NCBI RefSeq assembly: GCF_011043545.1
Contig: NZ_JAAKGP010000003.1
Span: forward strand, 434,001 to 498,000
Length of the DNA: 64,000 nt
Source of the DNA: Rhodobacter sp. SGA-6-6
Lineage (GTDB): Bacteria > Pseudomonadota > Alphaproteobacteria > Rhodobacterales > Rhodobacteraceae
Direction of reading: 5' to 3'
Part shown: positions 17,252 to 26,503 of the stretch, piece by piece
Position numbering within the stretch: the stretch's first letter is position 1
Layout of the letters: each line of letters begins with the position of its first letter
Program-made: the position numbers and the translations under genes
Notes under the pieces: generated by a model
Database searches by the model: none
What the model saw: only the letters and a program-made list of their open reading frames with translations
What the model was told of the DNA's origin: nothing

Positions 17252-18226
17252 TCATTTCATCGCCATGCTGGCCGCCGATTCCGGCAGTTCCTCGTTGAAG
17301 CAGCGCTGGTAGAACTCGGCCACGGTCTGCCGCTCCAACTCGTCGCACTTGTTCAGGAAGGTCAGCCGGAAGGCATAGCCGACGTTGCGGAAGATCTCGG
17401 CGTTCTGCGCCCAGTTCAGCACCGTCCGCGGCGACATCACCGTGGAGAGGTCGCCGTTCATGAAGGCGGTGCGGGTCAGGTCGGCCACCGTCACCATCTG
17501 GCTGATGGTCTTGCGGCCCTTCTCGTTGTTGTAATGCGGGTTCTTGGCCAGGACGATGGCGGTCTCGGCATCGTGGCTCAGGTAGTTCAGCGTCGCCACC
17601 AGCGACCAACGGTCCATCTGCGCCTGGTTGATCTGCTGGACCCCGTGGTAAAGGCCGGTGGTATCGCCAAGGCCCACCGTATTCGCGGTGGCGAAGAGGC
17701 GGAAGCTGGGGTGGGGCGTGATGATCTCGTTCTGGTCCAGCAGCGTCAGCTTGCCGTCATGCTCCAGCACCCGCTGGATGACGAACATCACGTCGGCGCG
17801 GCCGGCGTCGTATTCGTCGAAGACGATGGCGACCGGGTTGCGCAGCGCCCAGGGCAGGATGCCCTCGTGGAACTTGGTGACCTGCTTGCCGTCTTCCAGC
17901 TTGATCGCGTCCTTGCCGATCAGGTCGATGCGGGAGATGTGGCTGTCGAGGTTCACCCGCACGCAGGGCCAGTTCAGCCGCGCCGCCACCTGCTCGATAT
18001 GGGTGGATTTGCCGGTGCCGTGATAGCCCTGGATCATCACCCGGCGGTTGTAGGCGAAGCCCGCCAGGATCGCCAGCGTGGTGTCGGGGTCGAACTTGTA
18101 GGTCGGGTCGATCTCGGGCACCCGCTCGGTCTTGTCGGCAAAGCCCTTGACCCGCATCTCGGTGTCGATACCGAAGGTCTCGCGGACGGAGATTTCCTCG
18201 GTGGGTTTCGCAATGGTATCGAGCAT
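17252..18226 (-). CDS. cobS: cobaltochelatase subunit CobS
   Basis: A 324-residue AAA+ ATPase partner of CobT. Walker [10 protein letters not shown] and Walker B A-I-V-F-D-E-Y-D are intact, and length matches the family (about 325-332). The reading frame is open upstream through the repeat at 18349. The ATG at 18226 is chosen because M-L-D-T-I starts the family-conserved N-terminus and a GGACGTTCCC tract precedes it. It would drive metal insertion by remodelling the CobN complex in the cytoplasm. Confidence 0.95.
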   Translation of the reverse strand: MLDTIAKPTEEISVRETFGIDTEMRVKGFADKTERVPEIDPTYKFDPDTTLAILAGFAYNRRVMIQGYHGTGKSTHIEQVAARLNWPCVRVNLDSHISRIDLIGKDAIKLEDGKQVTKFHEGILPWALRNPVAIVFDEYDAGRADVMFVIQRVLEHDGKLTLLDQNEIITPHPSFRLFATANTVGLGDTTGLYHGVQQINQAQMDRWSLVATLNYLSHDAETAIVLAKNPHYNNEKGRKTISQMVTVADLTRTAFMNGDLSTVMSPRTVLNWAQNAEIFRNVGYAFRLTFLNKCDELERQTVAEFYQRCFNEELPESAASMAMK

Positions 18227-18348
18227 GGGAACGTCCTGACTTCTCGCGCCCGCGAGCGCGAGCCAATCGGTCCGAGTAGTGGAGGATTCGCCGCGCAGCC
18301 GCAAGGGGAAGCGGCAGAAATGTGCCTGCTCGCGGAGCCCGGTATCCC

Positions 18349-18560
18349 TGGCGAAGGCGCGTGCCTTCGCCACTGTGCACCGTTTCAGCCGGGACCGGCC
18401 GGGCCCCCAAGGCCCGGCCAGCGCCCGCCCCGCCCTCGGCGGGCGCTTCTCGCCCGCCGGGTCGGGCGCTGGCCTCTCGGGGTCTCGTGACTGCCGTCTC
18501 GGGGTGCTGCCGCCGCGCACGGGCGGGGGCGAGGCAGTGCCTCGCCTCATCCCGCCCGGA
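18349..18560 (+). repeat. five-copy multi-hairpin repeat, copy B
   Basis: The same four-stem order as at 7684: GGCGAAGGC/GCCTTCGCC first, then GGCCGGGCC/GGCCCGGCC, the GGCCAGCGCCCG/CGGGCGCTGGCC frame with an inner GGCGGGCG stem, and finally GCGAGGC/GCCTCGC within GGGCGGG/CCCGCCC. It occupies most of the 357-bp gap between cobS and the J-domain gene (both minus strand). Its right end is 24 bp from the J-domain stop, so that gene reads into the element from its last hairpin. Confidence 0.85.
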
Positions 18561-18583
18561 CAGAGCGGGAGTGATCCCGGCCC

Positions 18584-19219
18584 TCAATCCCGGAAGTAGC
18601 GGCTGTCCTTGATCTGGTCCCAGGCCCAGACCACTTCCTGCAGTTGCTCCTCGTGGCCGCGGTCGCCGCCGTTCATGTCGGGGTGCAGCACCTTGATCAG
18701 GCCCTTGTAGACCTTGCGGATCTCCGTCTTCGACATGGTGTCGCGGGCGTCGAGGATCTCGATCGCCTTGCGCTCGGTCGGCGGCAGCTTGCGGGTCGCG
18801 CCCGAGGCCGGGAGGGCGCCGGGGTTGCGGGTGGCCTTCTCGCCCAGGATCTGCATCGGGTCGTTGACGCCCATCCGCGCCCAGGCATTGCCGTCGCCCT
18901 GGCGCGAGAAGGGCTTGGTCTCGCGGCCCCAGACGCGGTCCTGGTCGACGATCTTCTGGAATTCCTCGTCGGTGGTGCCGTGGAAGTAGTTCCACTTCAG
19001 GTTGTATTCGCGGATGTGGTCCTTGCAGAACCAGAAGAACTCGTCCAGCAGGTCGGGCGACTTCGGCGCGCGATAGGCGCCGGGCCGGTCGCAGCCGGGA
19101 TGGTCGCAGGCGCGGCCGGTCGCCTCGGCCGCGGCGGGGCCGCCGCGGCGGCTGGCCTGCTTGCGCTTCTTGTCGGCGCTGACGCGCAGGTCGAAGTCAA
19201 AGGGGGGCTTGGTCGCCAT
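18584..19219 (-). CDS. J-domain co-chaperone with a Cys-rich N-terminal region
   Basis: A 211-residue protein. The C-terminal 60 residues form a J domain: helix E-I-R-K-V-Y-K-G-L-I-K-V-L, the H-P-D motif (about residues 181-183), then a helix before D-S-R-Y-F-R-D at the C-terminus. This should stimulate a DnaK-type ATPase. The N-terminal half has a small cysteine motif, C-D-H-P-G-C with a later F-C-K-D-H, that could bind zinc. The start ATG at 19219 is used instead of a longer frame that runs into the bolA region. It is divergent from bolA (84 bp) and upstream of cobS on the same strand. Confidence 0.88.
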   Translation of the reverse strand: MATKPPFDFDLRVSADKKRKQASRRGGPAAAEATGRACDHPGCDRPGAYRAPKSPDLLDEFFWFCKDHIREYNLKWNYFHGTTDEEFQKIVDQDRVWGRETKPFSRQGDGNAWARMGVNDPMQILGEKATRNPGALPASGATRKLPPTERKAIEILDARDTMSKTEIRKVYKGLIKVLHPDMNGGDRGHEEQLQEVVWAWDQIKDSRYFRD

Positions 19220-19303
19220 ATTCCGGATGCCTGCTGCTGCCTTTCCGACTCGGGGGGAGGAGTTTAAGGCCTTTGCCGGCGGATTGAAGGGGGAGGAAGA
19301 AAA

Positions 19304-19555
19304 ATGAGCGTGAAGGACGAGATCGAGGCCCGGCTGACCGAGGCCTTCGCACCGATCGAGCTGGTGGTGGAGAACGAGAGCCACCGCCATGCCGGGCACG
19401 CCGGCGACGACGGCTCGGGCGAGAGCCATTTCCGGGTGACGATCCGCGCCGCCGCCTTCGCGCCGATGGGCCGGGTGGAACGGCACCGGGCGGTGCATCG
19501 CGCGCTCGGCGACCTGACGGCGCGAATCCACGCGCTGGCGCTGGACATCGGCTGA
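19304..19555 (+). CDS. bolA: BolA-family protein
   Basis: An 83-residue BolA-like protein. It has the alpha/beta BolA layout: an N-terminal helix (E-I-E-A-R-L-T-E-A-F), the segment N-E-S-H-R-H-A-G-H, then S-H-F-R-V-T-I with the conserved His/Arg residues, and the R-H-R-A-V-H-R-A-L helix. BolA proteins bind monothiol glutaredoxins with a shared [2Fe-2S] cluster or act as regulators. It is short but complete. GGGGGAGGAAGAAAA before the ATG gives a strong ribosome-binding site. It is convergent with glcB. Confidence 0.9.
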   Translation: MSVKDEIEARLTEAFAPIELVVENESHRHAGHAGDDGSGESHFRVTIRAAAFAPMGRVERHRAVHRALGDLTARIHALALDIG

Positions 19556-19562
19556 GGCAATC

Positions 19563-19720
19563 GCGCGGCTGCCGCCGCAAGCCTCTTGTCTCGTCGTCGG
19601 CCTTCGCCTCCTCCTCGGCGTTGGGGGCATTCTGCCCCCAAACCCCCTGAGAGTATTTGAGCCAAGATGAAGGGCATGCAGCTTCATCTTGGCTCAAATA
19701 CTCCCGCCGGAGGCTCCGCC
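19563..19720. repeat. rearranged relative of the 245-bp repeat, with a 22-bp perfect hairpin
   Basis: Between the bolA and glcB stops, this stretch starts with GCGCGGCTGCCGCCGCAAGC and a CTCTTGTCTCG block, as in the repeats at 11502 and 56265. It then has the GGGGGCATTCTGCCCCC module in inverted order. It ends in a perfect hairpin with 22-bp arms, 19651-19672 and 19682-19703, reading GAGTATTTGAGCC then AAGATGAAG on the left, with a 9-nt loop. It is a likely bidirectional terminator and a mosaic member of the repeat family. Confidence 0.75.
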
Positions 19721-19739
19721 GCCCGGGCCAGGCGCTCCG

Positions 19740-21887
19740 TCAGCCTGCCGCCTTGGCCTTCAGCCGGTAGGCGTGCAAGAGCGGCTCGGTATAGCCCGAG
19801 GGCTGTTCGCGCCCCTTGAACACCAGATCGCAGGCCGCCTGGAAGGCGATGCCCTGAAAGCCCGGCGCCATCGGGCGATAGAGCGGATCGCCCGCGTTCT
19901 GCCGGTCCACCACGGCGGCCATCTTCTTCATCGCCTCCATCACCTCGTCGCGGCCGACCACGCCCTGGTGCAGCCAGTTGGCGATGTGCTGGGCCGAGAT
20001 GCGGCAGGTCGCGCGGTCTTCCATCAGCCCGACGTCGTTGATGTCGGGCACCTTGGAGCAGCCGACGCCCTGGTCGATCCAGCGCACGACATAGCCGAGG
20101 ATGCCCTGCGCGTTGTTCTCGACCTCCCGGCGCACCTGGTCGGCCGACCAGCGGCGGAAGCTGGCCAGCGGGATCTCCAGGATGCCGTCGACATGGGCGC
20201 GCCGCCCGCCCTTGGCCAGCTTCGCCTGCACCGCCAGCACGTCGACCTTGTGGTAGTGCAGCGCGTGCAGCGTGGCCGCGGTGGGCGAGGGCACCCAGGC
20301 GCAGTTCGCGCCTGCCCGCGGATGGGCGATCTTCTCGTCCAGCATCGCCGCCATCAGGTCCGGCATCGCCCACATGCCCTTGCCGATCTGCGCCTTGCCC
20401 GACAGCCCGCATTCCAGCCCGATGTCGACGTTCAGGTTCTCGTAGGCGGTGATCCAGCCCTTGCGCTTGATGAAGTCCTTGCGGCTGAACGGCCCGGCCT
20501 CCATCGAGGTGTGGATCTCGTCGCCGGTGCGGTCGAGGAAGCCGGTGTTGATGAAGGCCACCCGCGATTTCGCCGCCCTTATGCATTCCTTCAGGTTGAC
20601 CGAGGTCCGCCGCTCCTCGTCCATGATGCCCAGCTTCACGGTGTTGCGGGGCAGGCCGAGCACGTCCTCCACCCGGGTGAAGATCTCGTCGGCGAAGGCC
20701 ACTTCCTCGGGCCCGTGCATCTTCGGCTTGACCACATAGACCGAGCCGTGGAGCGAGTTGCGCGCGCCTTCCGCCTTCTTCAGGTCGTGGATGGCGATGG
20801 CGGTGGTGACCATGGCGTCCATGATCCCCTCGGGGACCTCGGAGCCGTCCGGCAGCAGGATCGCCGGGTTGGTCATCAGATGGCCGACATTGCGCACCCA
20901 CATCAGGGCGCGGCCCTTCAGCACCAGCGGGCTGCCGTCCGGCGCGGTATAGCTGCGGTCGGCGGCCAGGCGGCGGGTCAGCTGCTTGCCGCCCTTCTCG
21001 AAGTTGTCGGCAAGGTCGCCCTTCATCAGCCCCAGCCAGTTGCCATAGGCCAGCACCTTGTCCTCGGCATCGACGCAGGCGACCGAATCCTCGCAATCCA
21101 TGATCGCCGACATCGCGCTTTCCAGCTGCACATCGGCCAGGCAGGCCTGGTCGCGCGCGCCGATGAAATGCGCCCGGTCGAAGACCAGCTCGACATGCAG
21201 CCCGTTGTTCCGCAGCAGGATGGCGTCGGGGGCCTTCGGGTTGCCCTTGTAGCCGACGAATTTCGACGGCGTGACCAGCGGCATCTCGTCCACCAGCAGC
21301 GCGCCGTCGCGGACATGATAGCGCCGCACATCGGCGTGGGAGGCGCCGTCGATCGGGAAGGCCTCGTCCAGGAACACCCTTGCGCGGGCCACCACCCGGG
21401 CGCCGCGGCCCTTGTCGTAGCCGCCCTTCGGCGGGGCCGAGCCCAAGGCATCGGTGCCGTAGAGGCAGTCGTAAAGGCTGCCCCAACGGGCATTGGCGGC
21501 GTTCAAGGCATAGCGGGCATTGGTGATCGGCACCACCAGCTGCGGGCCGGGGACGCGGGCGATCTCGGGGTCCACGTTCTCGGTCTCGATGCGGAAGGCC
21601 GGGCCTTCGGGCAAGAGATAGCCGATCTCGGCCAGATAGGCCTTGTAGGCGGCATGGTCATGCGGCTGGCCCCTGCGGGCCCGATGCCAGGCGTCGATCT
21701 TGTCCTGCAGGTCCTGCCGTTTCGCCAAGAGCGCCCGGTTCTTCGGCGCGAGGTCGGTGAGGATTGCGGCAAACCCGCTCCAGAACGCCTCCGGCGCGAC
21801 CCCGGTGCCGGACAGCGCCCGGTCCTCGATGAAGCGGGCCAGCTGCCCGTCGACCTGAAGCCCGGATTTCGTCACCCGTCCTGCCAT
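19740..21887 (-). CDS. glcB: malate synthase G
   Basis: A 715-residue malate synthase, the length of the monomeric G isoform. It condenses glyoxylate with acetyl-CoA to malate in the glyoxylate/glycolate pathway. Characteristic blocks include [12 protein letters not shown] and [10 protein letters not shown], and a C-terminal region with [14 protein letters not shown]. An ATG lies 27 bp further upstream, but GGAGG followed by 6 nt points to 21887 as the start. It is the first gene of its transcript and divergent from the ArsR gene. Confidence 0.95.
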   Translation of the reverse strand: MAGRVTKSGLQVDGQLARFIEDRALSGTGVAPEAFWSGFAAILTDLAPKNRALLAKRQDLQDKIDAWHRARRGQPHDHAAYKAYLAEIGYLLPEGPAFRIETENVDPEIARVPGPQLVVPITNARYALNAANARWGSLYDCLYGTDALGSAPPKGGYDKGRGARVVARARVFLDEAFPIDGASHADVRRYHVRDGALLVDEMPLVTPSKFVGYKGNPKAPDAILLRNNGLHVELVFDRAHFIGARDQACLADVQLESAMSAIMDCEDSVACVDAEDKVLAYGNWLGLMKGDLADNFEKGGKQLTRRLAADRSYTAPDGSPLVLKGRALMWVRNVGHLMTNPAILLPDGSEVPEGIMDAMVTTAIAIHDLKKAEGARNSLHGSVYVVKPKMHGPEEVAFADEIFTRVEDVLGLPRNTVKLGIMDEERRTSVNLKECIRAAKSRVAFINTGFLDRTGDEIHTSMEAGPFSRKDFIKRKGWITAYENLNVDIGLECGLSGKAQIGKGMWAMPDLMAAMLDEKIAHPRAGANCAWVPSPTAATLHALHYHKVDVLAVQAKLAKGGRRAHVDGILEIPLASFRRWSADQVRREVENNAQGILGYVVRWIDQGVGCSKVPDINDVGLMEDRATCRISAQHIANWLHQGVVGRDEVMEAMKKMAAVVDRQNAGDPLYRPMAPGFQGIAFQAACDLVFKGREQPSGYTEPLLHAYRLKAKAAG

Positions 21888-21955
21888 CGCGGCCTCCTTC
21901 GCATACCATGGCACACATTACGCCCCGGTCCGGGGCAGGGGCAAGGTGCGAGGCC

Positions 21956-21970
21956 GGCGGATTATCCGCC
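21956..21970. promoter_or_regulatory. 15-nt palindrome in the glcB/arsR-type divergent promoter region
   Basis: GGCGGAT-T-ATCCGCC is a perfect inverted repeat with a single central base, lying in the 180-bp gap between the divergent starts of glcB and the ArsR-type regulator. A dimeric regulator could bind it. Neither promoter boxes nor the regulator can be named from the sequence. Confidence 0.35.
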
Positions 21971-22068
21971 ATCGCCGACAAGCACCTTTCGGGATGCGTT
22001 GAAAGCGAAACTTAGCCGACCGGCGAAGTTTTTCTTGCCGCGGGGCCGGGCGGATGATAGTTAGAGAT

Positions 22069-22410
22069 ATGGCTAAGCATGATGCCGACCTCTCGCTTCT
22101 CTTCCACGCGCTCTCCGATCCCACCCGGCGGGCGATCCTGACCCGGCTGGCCGAAGGGCCGGCGCCGGTGACCGCGCTTGCCGCCCCGACCGGGCTGCGG
22201 CTGCCGACGGTGATGCGGCACCTCTCGGTGCTGGAGGAGGCGGGGCTGATCGCCACGGCGAAGGATGGCCGCGTGCGGTCCTGCGCCATCGTGCCGGAGG
22301 CGCTGGCCCCGGTGCGGAGCTGGCTCGACGAGCAGCGGGCGATCTGGGAGGCCCGGCTCGACCGGCTGGACGACTATGTGACCAAACTGATGAAGGAACG
22401 CGCGAAATGA
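22069..22410 (+). CDS. ArsR-family HTH transcriptional regulator
   Basis: A 113-residue winged-helix protein of the ArsR type that commonly pairs with AHSA1/SRPBCC genes. F-H-A-L-S-D-P-T-R-R-A-I-L near the N-terminus is the family hallmark, followed by the recognition helix region L-P-T-V-M-R-H-L-S-V-L-E-E-A-G-L-I. No metal-binding Cys pair (C-V-C) is present, so it is not a metal sensor of the classic kind. An alternative ATG is at 22054; neither has a clear ribosome-binding site. Its stop overlaps the next gene (ATGA), so it is co-translated with the SRPBCC protein and probably autoregulates this operon. Confidence 0.85.
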   Translation: MAKHDADLSLLFHALSDPTRRAILTRLAEGPAPVTALAAPTGLRLPTVMRHLSVLEEAGLIATAKDGRVRSCAIVPEALAPVRSWLDEQRAIWEARLDRLDDYVTKLMKERAK

Positions 22411-22892
22411 CTGTCAAAGCCCCCGAACTGGACCCGAAGACCGACCTCAGCTTCACCCGCACCCTGGCGGTGCCGCGGCAACTGGTCTGGGACTGCTGGA
22501 CCAAGCCCGAACACATCCCGCATTTCTTCATTCCGAAGCCGCACAGGGTGACGGCGGTGGACATCGACCTGCGGGTCGGCGGGCGGTTCAACACCACCTT
22601 CGACGTCGAAGGCAATGTGATGGACAACCAGGGCGTCTATCTGGAGGTGGTGCCGCAGGAGAAGCTGGTCTTCACCGACGCCTATACCGAAGGCTGGAAG
22701 CCGGCACCCGAGCCGTTCATGACCGCGATCCTGCTCCTGGCGGACGCGCCCGGCGGCGGCACCAGCTATACCGCCATCGCCCGCCACCGCAGCCCGGAAA
22801 CCCGCGAAAGCCACGAGCAGATGGGCTTCTTCGACGGCTGGGGCACGGTGGTCACCCAGCTTGAGGATTATGCCAGGGGCCTGCTGAAATGA
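22407..22892 (+). CDS. SRPBCC (AHSA1-like) protein
   Basis: A 161-residue single START/SRPBCC domain of the Aha1-homology type. It shows the usual F-x-R-T-L-A-V-P-R-x-L-V-W-x-x-W-T-x-P-E-H start, the D-L-R-V-G-G-R-F strand and the C-terminal G-F-F-D-G-W-G-T-V-V-T-Q-L-E helix. Such proteins bind a hydrophobic ligand in a deep cavity; the ligand is unknown. It overlaps the regulator upstream and the two-domain paralogue downstream by 4 bp each, making a tight three-gene operon. Confidence 0.88.
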   Translation: MTVKAPELDPKTDLSFTRTLAVPRQLVWDCWTKPEHIPHFFIPKPHRVTAVDIDLRVGGRFNTTFDVEGNVMDNQGVYLEVVPQEKLVFTDAYTEGWKPAPEPFMTAILLLADAPGGGTSYTAIARHRSPETRESHEQMGFFDGWGTVVTQLEDYARGLLK

Positions 22893-23758
22893 CCCGCTTC
22901 GCCACCCTGAGCTTCGACCGCAGGGTCGAGGCGCCGGTCTCCACCCTCTGGCAGGCTTGGACCGCCCCCGCCGCGCGGGCGGTTTGGTCGGCGCCCTCGC
23001 CCGAGGTGACGGTGGAAATCCTGCAATCCGATCCGCAGGTTGGCGGGCGCGAGGTCTCGATCTGCCGCGGGCCGCAGCCGCCGGAGATCCGCTGCGAAGG
23101 CGGCTGGCTGGAGATGCAGCCCGGCCGCTGCAGCGTGAACTACGAGGTGATCTCCGCCGAAGGGATCATCCAGTCGGCGGCGCTGGTGACGGCGGATTTC
23201 GCCGCCGAGGGCGAGGGCAGCCGGATCGCGGTGACGGTGCAACTGTCCTCGCTGGCCGAGGACATGGAAGAGGGCTACCGTCAGGGCTTCGCCGGCGGCC
23301 TCGACAACCTGCGCGGCGTGGCGGAACGGTGCATGGTGCTGGAGCGGGTGATCAAGGCGCCCCGCCCGGTGGTCTGGGGCGCCTGGCTGAACAACGACAG
23401 CCTGCCGCAATGGTGGGGGCCGGAGGGGTTCTCCTGCCGCACCAAGCGCATCGACCTGCGGGCGGGCGGCGAATGGGTCTTCGACATGATCGGCCCGGAC
23501 GGCACGGTCTTCCCCAACCACCACCGCTATGGCGAAATCCTGCCCGAGGACCGGCTGCACTACACCCTGCACTGGGGCGAGAACGGGCCGAAGCACGCCG
23601 ACGCCTGGGCCCGGTTCGAGGACCAGGACGGCGCGACCAAGGTCACGCTCGGCATGGTGTTCAACACGGCGGAGGAATTCCGCGACGCCAAGGGCTTCGG
23701 CGCCGTGGAACTGGGCCTGCAGACGCTGGGCAAGCTGGCGCGCTTCGTCGGGGCATGA
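22889..23758 (+). CDS. two-domain SRPBCC (AHSA1-like) protein
   Basis: 289 residues holding two tandem SRPBCC domains, about 1-145 and 146-289. Each begins with a similar strand and helix (R-R-V-E-A-P-V-S-T-L-W-Q-A-W-T in the first, R-V-I-K-A-P-R-P-V-V-W-G-A-W-L in the second), which shows internal duplication. The second ends with the usual T-L-G-K-L-A-R-F-V helix. It is coupled to the single-domain SRPBCC gene by ATGA. The operon would give three SRPBCC domains under one ArsR regulator. Ligand or function is unknown. Confidence 0.85.
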   Translation: MTRFATLSFDRRVEAPVSTLWQAWTAPAARAVWSAPSPEVTVEILQSDPQVGGREVSICRGPQPPEIRCEGGWLEMQPGRCSVNYEVISAEGIIQSAALVTADFAAEGEGSRIAVTVQLSSLAEDMEEGYRQGFAGGLDNLRGVAERCMVLERVIKAPRPVVWGAWLNNDSLPQWWGPEGFSCRTKRIDLRAGGEWVFDMIGPDGTVFPNHHRYGEILPEDRLHYTLHWGENGPKHADAWARFEDQDGATKVTLGMVFNTAEEFRDAKGFGAVELGLQTLGKLARFVGA

Positions 23759-23825
23759 CCGGGGCCTCCTCGTCGCATTTCATGCGCTCGTCGGCGAGGA
23801 GCGCCGAAGGCACGCGACGAGCGGG

Positions 23826-23846
23826 GGGCGGCCCTTGAAGCCGCCC
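23826..23846 (+). terminator. GC hairpin after the SRPBCC operon
   Basis: GGGCGGC-CCTTGAA-GCCGCCC lies 68 bp after the stop of the two-domain SRPBCC gene and 44 bp before pepN. It has no long T run. It may be a terminator or an element in the pepN leader. Confidence 0.35.
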
Positions 23847-23889
23847 GCCGCCGCCCCTAGGCTTCCGGCCGGAACAGCCGGAGAGAGCC

Positions 23890-26448
23890 ATGGAAGACGC
23901 CGCCCCGCAGACCATCTATCTTGCCGATTACCGCCCCTTCGGCTGGATCGTCGAGGAGGTGGCGCTGACCTTCCGCCTGTCGCCCGATGCCACCCGCGTC
24001 GCCAGCCGCATCCGCTTCGCCCCCAACCCCGAGGCCCCGCCGCAGGAGTTCTTCCTGCAGGGCGAGGACCTGCGGCTGGTCTCCGCCGCCATCGACGGCC
24101 GGCCCGTGCAGCCCGACGTCACCGCCAAGGGCCTGACCTGCGCCGTCCCCTCCGGCCCCTTCCTCTGGGAGGCCGAGGTGGAGATCGCCCCCGCCGCCAA
24201 CACCGCGCTGGAGGGGCTTTACATGTCGAAAGGCATGTATTGCACCCAATGCGAGGCCGAGGGCTTCCGCAAGATCACCTTCTACCCCGACCGCCCCGAC
24301 GTGATGGCCCCGTTCAAGGTGCGGATCGAAAGCGACCTGCCGGTGCTGCTGTCGAACGGCAACCCGGCAGGGCAGGGGGCGGGATGGGCGGAATGGCACG
24401 ACCCCTGGCCGAAGCCCGCCTATCTGTTCGCGCTGGTGGCGGGCGACCTGGTGGCGCATCGCGACAGCTTCACCACCCGCTCCGGCCGCAAGGTCGGGCT
24501 GGCGGTCTGGGTCCGGCCCGGCGACCAGGACCGTTGCGCCTATGCGATGGACAGCCTGATCCGGTCGATGAGATGGGACGAGGAAGTCTACGGCCGTGAA
24601 TACGACCTGGACATTTTCAACATCGTCGCCGTCGATGACTTCAACATGGGCGCGATGGAGAACAAGGGCTTGAACATTTTCAACTCCAAGCTCGTCCTCG
24701 CCTCTCCCGAGACCGCCACCGACGACGACTATGCCCGGATCGAGGCGGTGATCGCGCATGAGTATTTCCACAACTGGACCGGCAACCGCATCACCTGCCG
24801 TGACTGGTTCCAGCTGTGCCTGAAGGAGGGTCTGACCGTCTTCCGCGACCAGCAGTTCTCCGGTGACATGCGCAGCCATGCGGTGAAGCGGATCGAGGAT
24901 GTCGTCACCCTGCGCGCCCGCCAGTTCCGCGAGGATCAGGGGCCGCTGGCGCATCCGGTGCGGCCCGACTCCTTCGTGGAGATCAACAACTTCTACACCG
25001 CCACCGTCTACGAGAAGGGCGCCGAGGTCATCGGGATGCTGAAGCGGCTGGTCGGCGATGAGGGCTATGCCAGGGCGCTGGATCTCTACTTCGACCGCCA
25101 CGACGGCGATGCCGCCACCATCGAGGACTGGCTGAAGGTGTTCGAGGATGCCACCGGCCGCGACCTGAGCCAGTTCAAGCGCTGGTATTCCCAGGCCGGC
25201 ACCCCGCGGCTGAAGGTCTCGGACGACTGGAAGGACGGCAGCTATACCCTTCATTTCCGCCAGGAAAACCCGCCCACCCCCGGCCAGCCGCAGAAGGACC
25301 CGCGGGTGATCCCCATCGCCGTGGGCCTCTTGAACCCCAACGGCGACGAGGTGGTGCCGACCACGGTGCTGGAGATGACCGAAGCGGAGCAGAGCTTCCG
25401 CTTCGAGGGGCTGGCGACCCGGCCGATCCCCTCGATCCTGCGCGGCTTCTCGGCCCCGGTGGTGCTGGAGCGGCAGGTCCCGGCGCAGGAGCAGGCGTTC
25501 CTGCTGGCCCATGACACCGACCCGTTCAACCGCTGGGAGGCGGGGCGGGCACTGGCCCGGGGCGAGATCCTCGCCATGGTGACCGAAGGCGCCGCGCCCT
25601 CGCCGCAGTGGCTGGAGGCGCTGGCCGGACTGGCGCTGGACGAGAGCCTCGACCCGGCGTTCCGGGCGCTGGCCCTGCGGCTGCCGGGCGAGGACGAACT
25701 GGCGCAGACCCTGCACGACCGCGGGGTGACGCCGGACCCGGACGCCATCCACACCGCCCGCCGCGCCGCCGGCCGGGCGCTGGCGACGCGGCTGGCGCCG
25801 CAACTGCCGGGGCTGATCGCGGCGCTGACCGACCGCGGGCCGTTCTCGCCCGATGCCGCGGCGGCCGGGCGGCGGGCGCTGAAGGGCGCGGCGCTGATGC
25901 TGCTGACGCGGACCGACGGCGGCGCGGCGGCGGAAGCCGCCTTCGCCGCGGCGACCAACATGACCGACCGGATCGCGGCGCTGTCGGCGCTGCTCGACTC
26001 CGGCAAGGGGCAGGCGGAACTGGCCGCGTTCGAGGCGCAATGGCAGGACAACCCGCTGGTGATGGACAAGTGGTTCGCCCTGCAGATCGCCTTCGCCGCC
26101 CCGGCCGAGGCTGCCGAGACCACCGAGCGGCTGACCGCCCATCCCCGCTTCGACTGGAAGAACCCCAACCGTTTCCGGTCCGTCATCGGCGCGCTGTCGG
26201 GCAACCATGCCGGCTTCCACCGGGCCGATGGCGCGGGCTACCGGGTGGTGGCGGACTGGCTGCTGAAGCTGGACCCGCTGAACCCGCAGACCGCGGCGCG
26301 GATGTCCACCGCCTTCGAGACCTGGGCCCGCTACGACGCTACCCGGCAGGCGCGGGCCAAGGCGCAGCTGGACCGCATCCTCGCCGCCCCCGGCCTGAGC
26401 CGCGACCTTTCGGAGATGGCCTCGCGGCTGCGCGGGGCCGCCGGTTGA
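23890..26448 (+). CDS. pepN: aminopeptidase N (M1 family)
   Basis: An 852-residue zinc aminopeptidase. The exopeptidase motif G254-A-M-E-N258 and the zinc site H290-E291-x-x-H294 with E313 18 residues later are intact. The C-terminal 330 residues form the helical DUF3458 domains of the E. coli PepN type. It is cytoplasmic because no signal peptide is present. The ATG follows GGAGAGAGCC. Length fits the family (about 850-880). Confidence 0.96.
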   Translation: MEDAAPQTIYLADYRPFGWIVEEVALTFRLSPDATRVASRIRFAPNPEAPPQEFFLQGEDLRLVSAAIDGRPVQPDVTAKGLTCAVPSGPFLWEAEVEIAPAANTALEGLYMSKGMYCTQCEAEGFRKITFYPDRPDVMAPFKVRIESDLPVLLSNGNPAGQGAGWAEWHDPWPKPAYLFALVAGDLVAHRDSFTTRSGRKVGLAVWVRPGDQDRCAYAMDSLIRSMRWDEEVYGREYDLDIFNIVAVDDFNMGAMENKGLNIFNSKLVLASPETATDDDYARIEAVIAHEYFHNWTGNRITCRDWFQLCLKEGLTVFRDQQFSGDMRSHAVKRIEDVVTLRARQFREDQGPLAHPVRPDSFVEINNFYTATVYEKGAEVIGMLKRLVGDEGYARALDLYFDRHDGDAATIEDWLKVFEDATGRDLSQFKRWYSQAGTPRLKVSDDWKDGSYTLHFRQENPPTPGQPQKDPRVIPIAVGLLNPNGDEVVPTTVLEMTEAEQSFRFEGLATRPIPSILRGFSAPVVLERQVPAQEQAFLLAHDTDPFNRWEAGRALARGEILAMVTEGAAPSPQWLEALAGLALDESLDPAFRALALRLPGEDELAQTLHDRGVTPDPDAIHTARRAAGRALATRLAPQLPGLIAALTDRGPFSPDAAAAGRRALKGAALMLLTRTDGGAAAEAAFAAATNMTDRIAALSALLDSGKGQAELAAFEAQWQDNPLVMDKWFALQIAFAAPAEAAETTERLTAHPRFDWKNPNRFRSVIGALSGNHAGFHRADGAGYRVVADWLLKLDPLNPQTAARMSTAFETWARYDATRQARAKAQLDRILAAPGLSRDLSEMASRLRGAAG

Positions 26449-26503
26449 CGGCTGCCGCGGCGCAAGCCAAGGTCGGCAGGCGTGTTTTCAGGAGGTTGCC
26501 GTC

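Noticed and set aside
17252-18550. Longer CobS with 108 extra N-terminal residues
   Set aside because: The extension is translated from repeat copy B and has no family similarity; ATG 18226 gives the normal CobS length.
18279-18599. Small open frames through the multi-hairpin repeats
   Set aside because: Peptides are Ala/Pro/Arg-rich and arise from the hairpin sequence; no ribosome-binding site is seen. Noted as a question in the findings but not annotated as genes.
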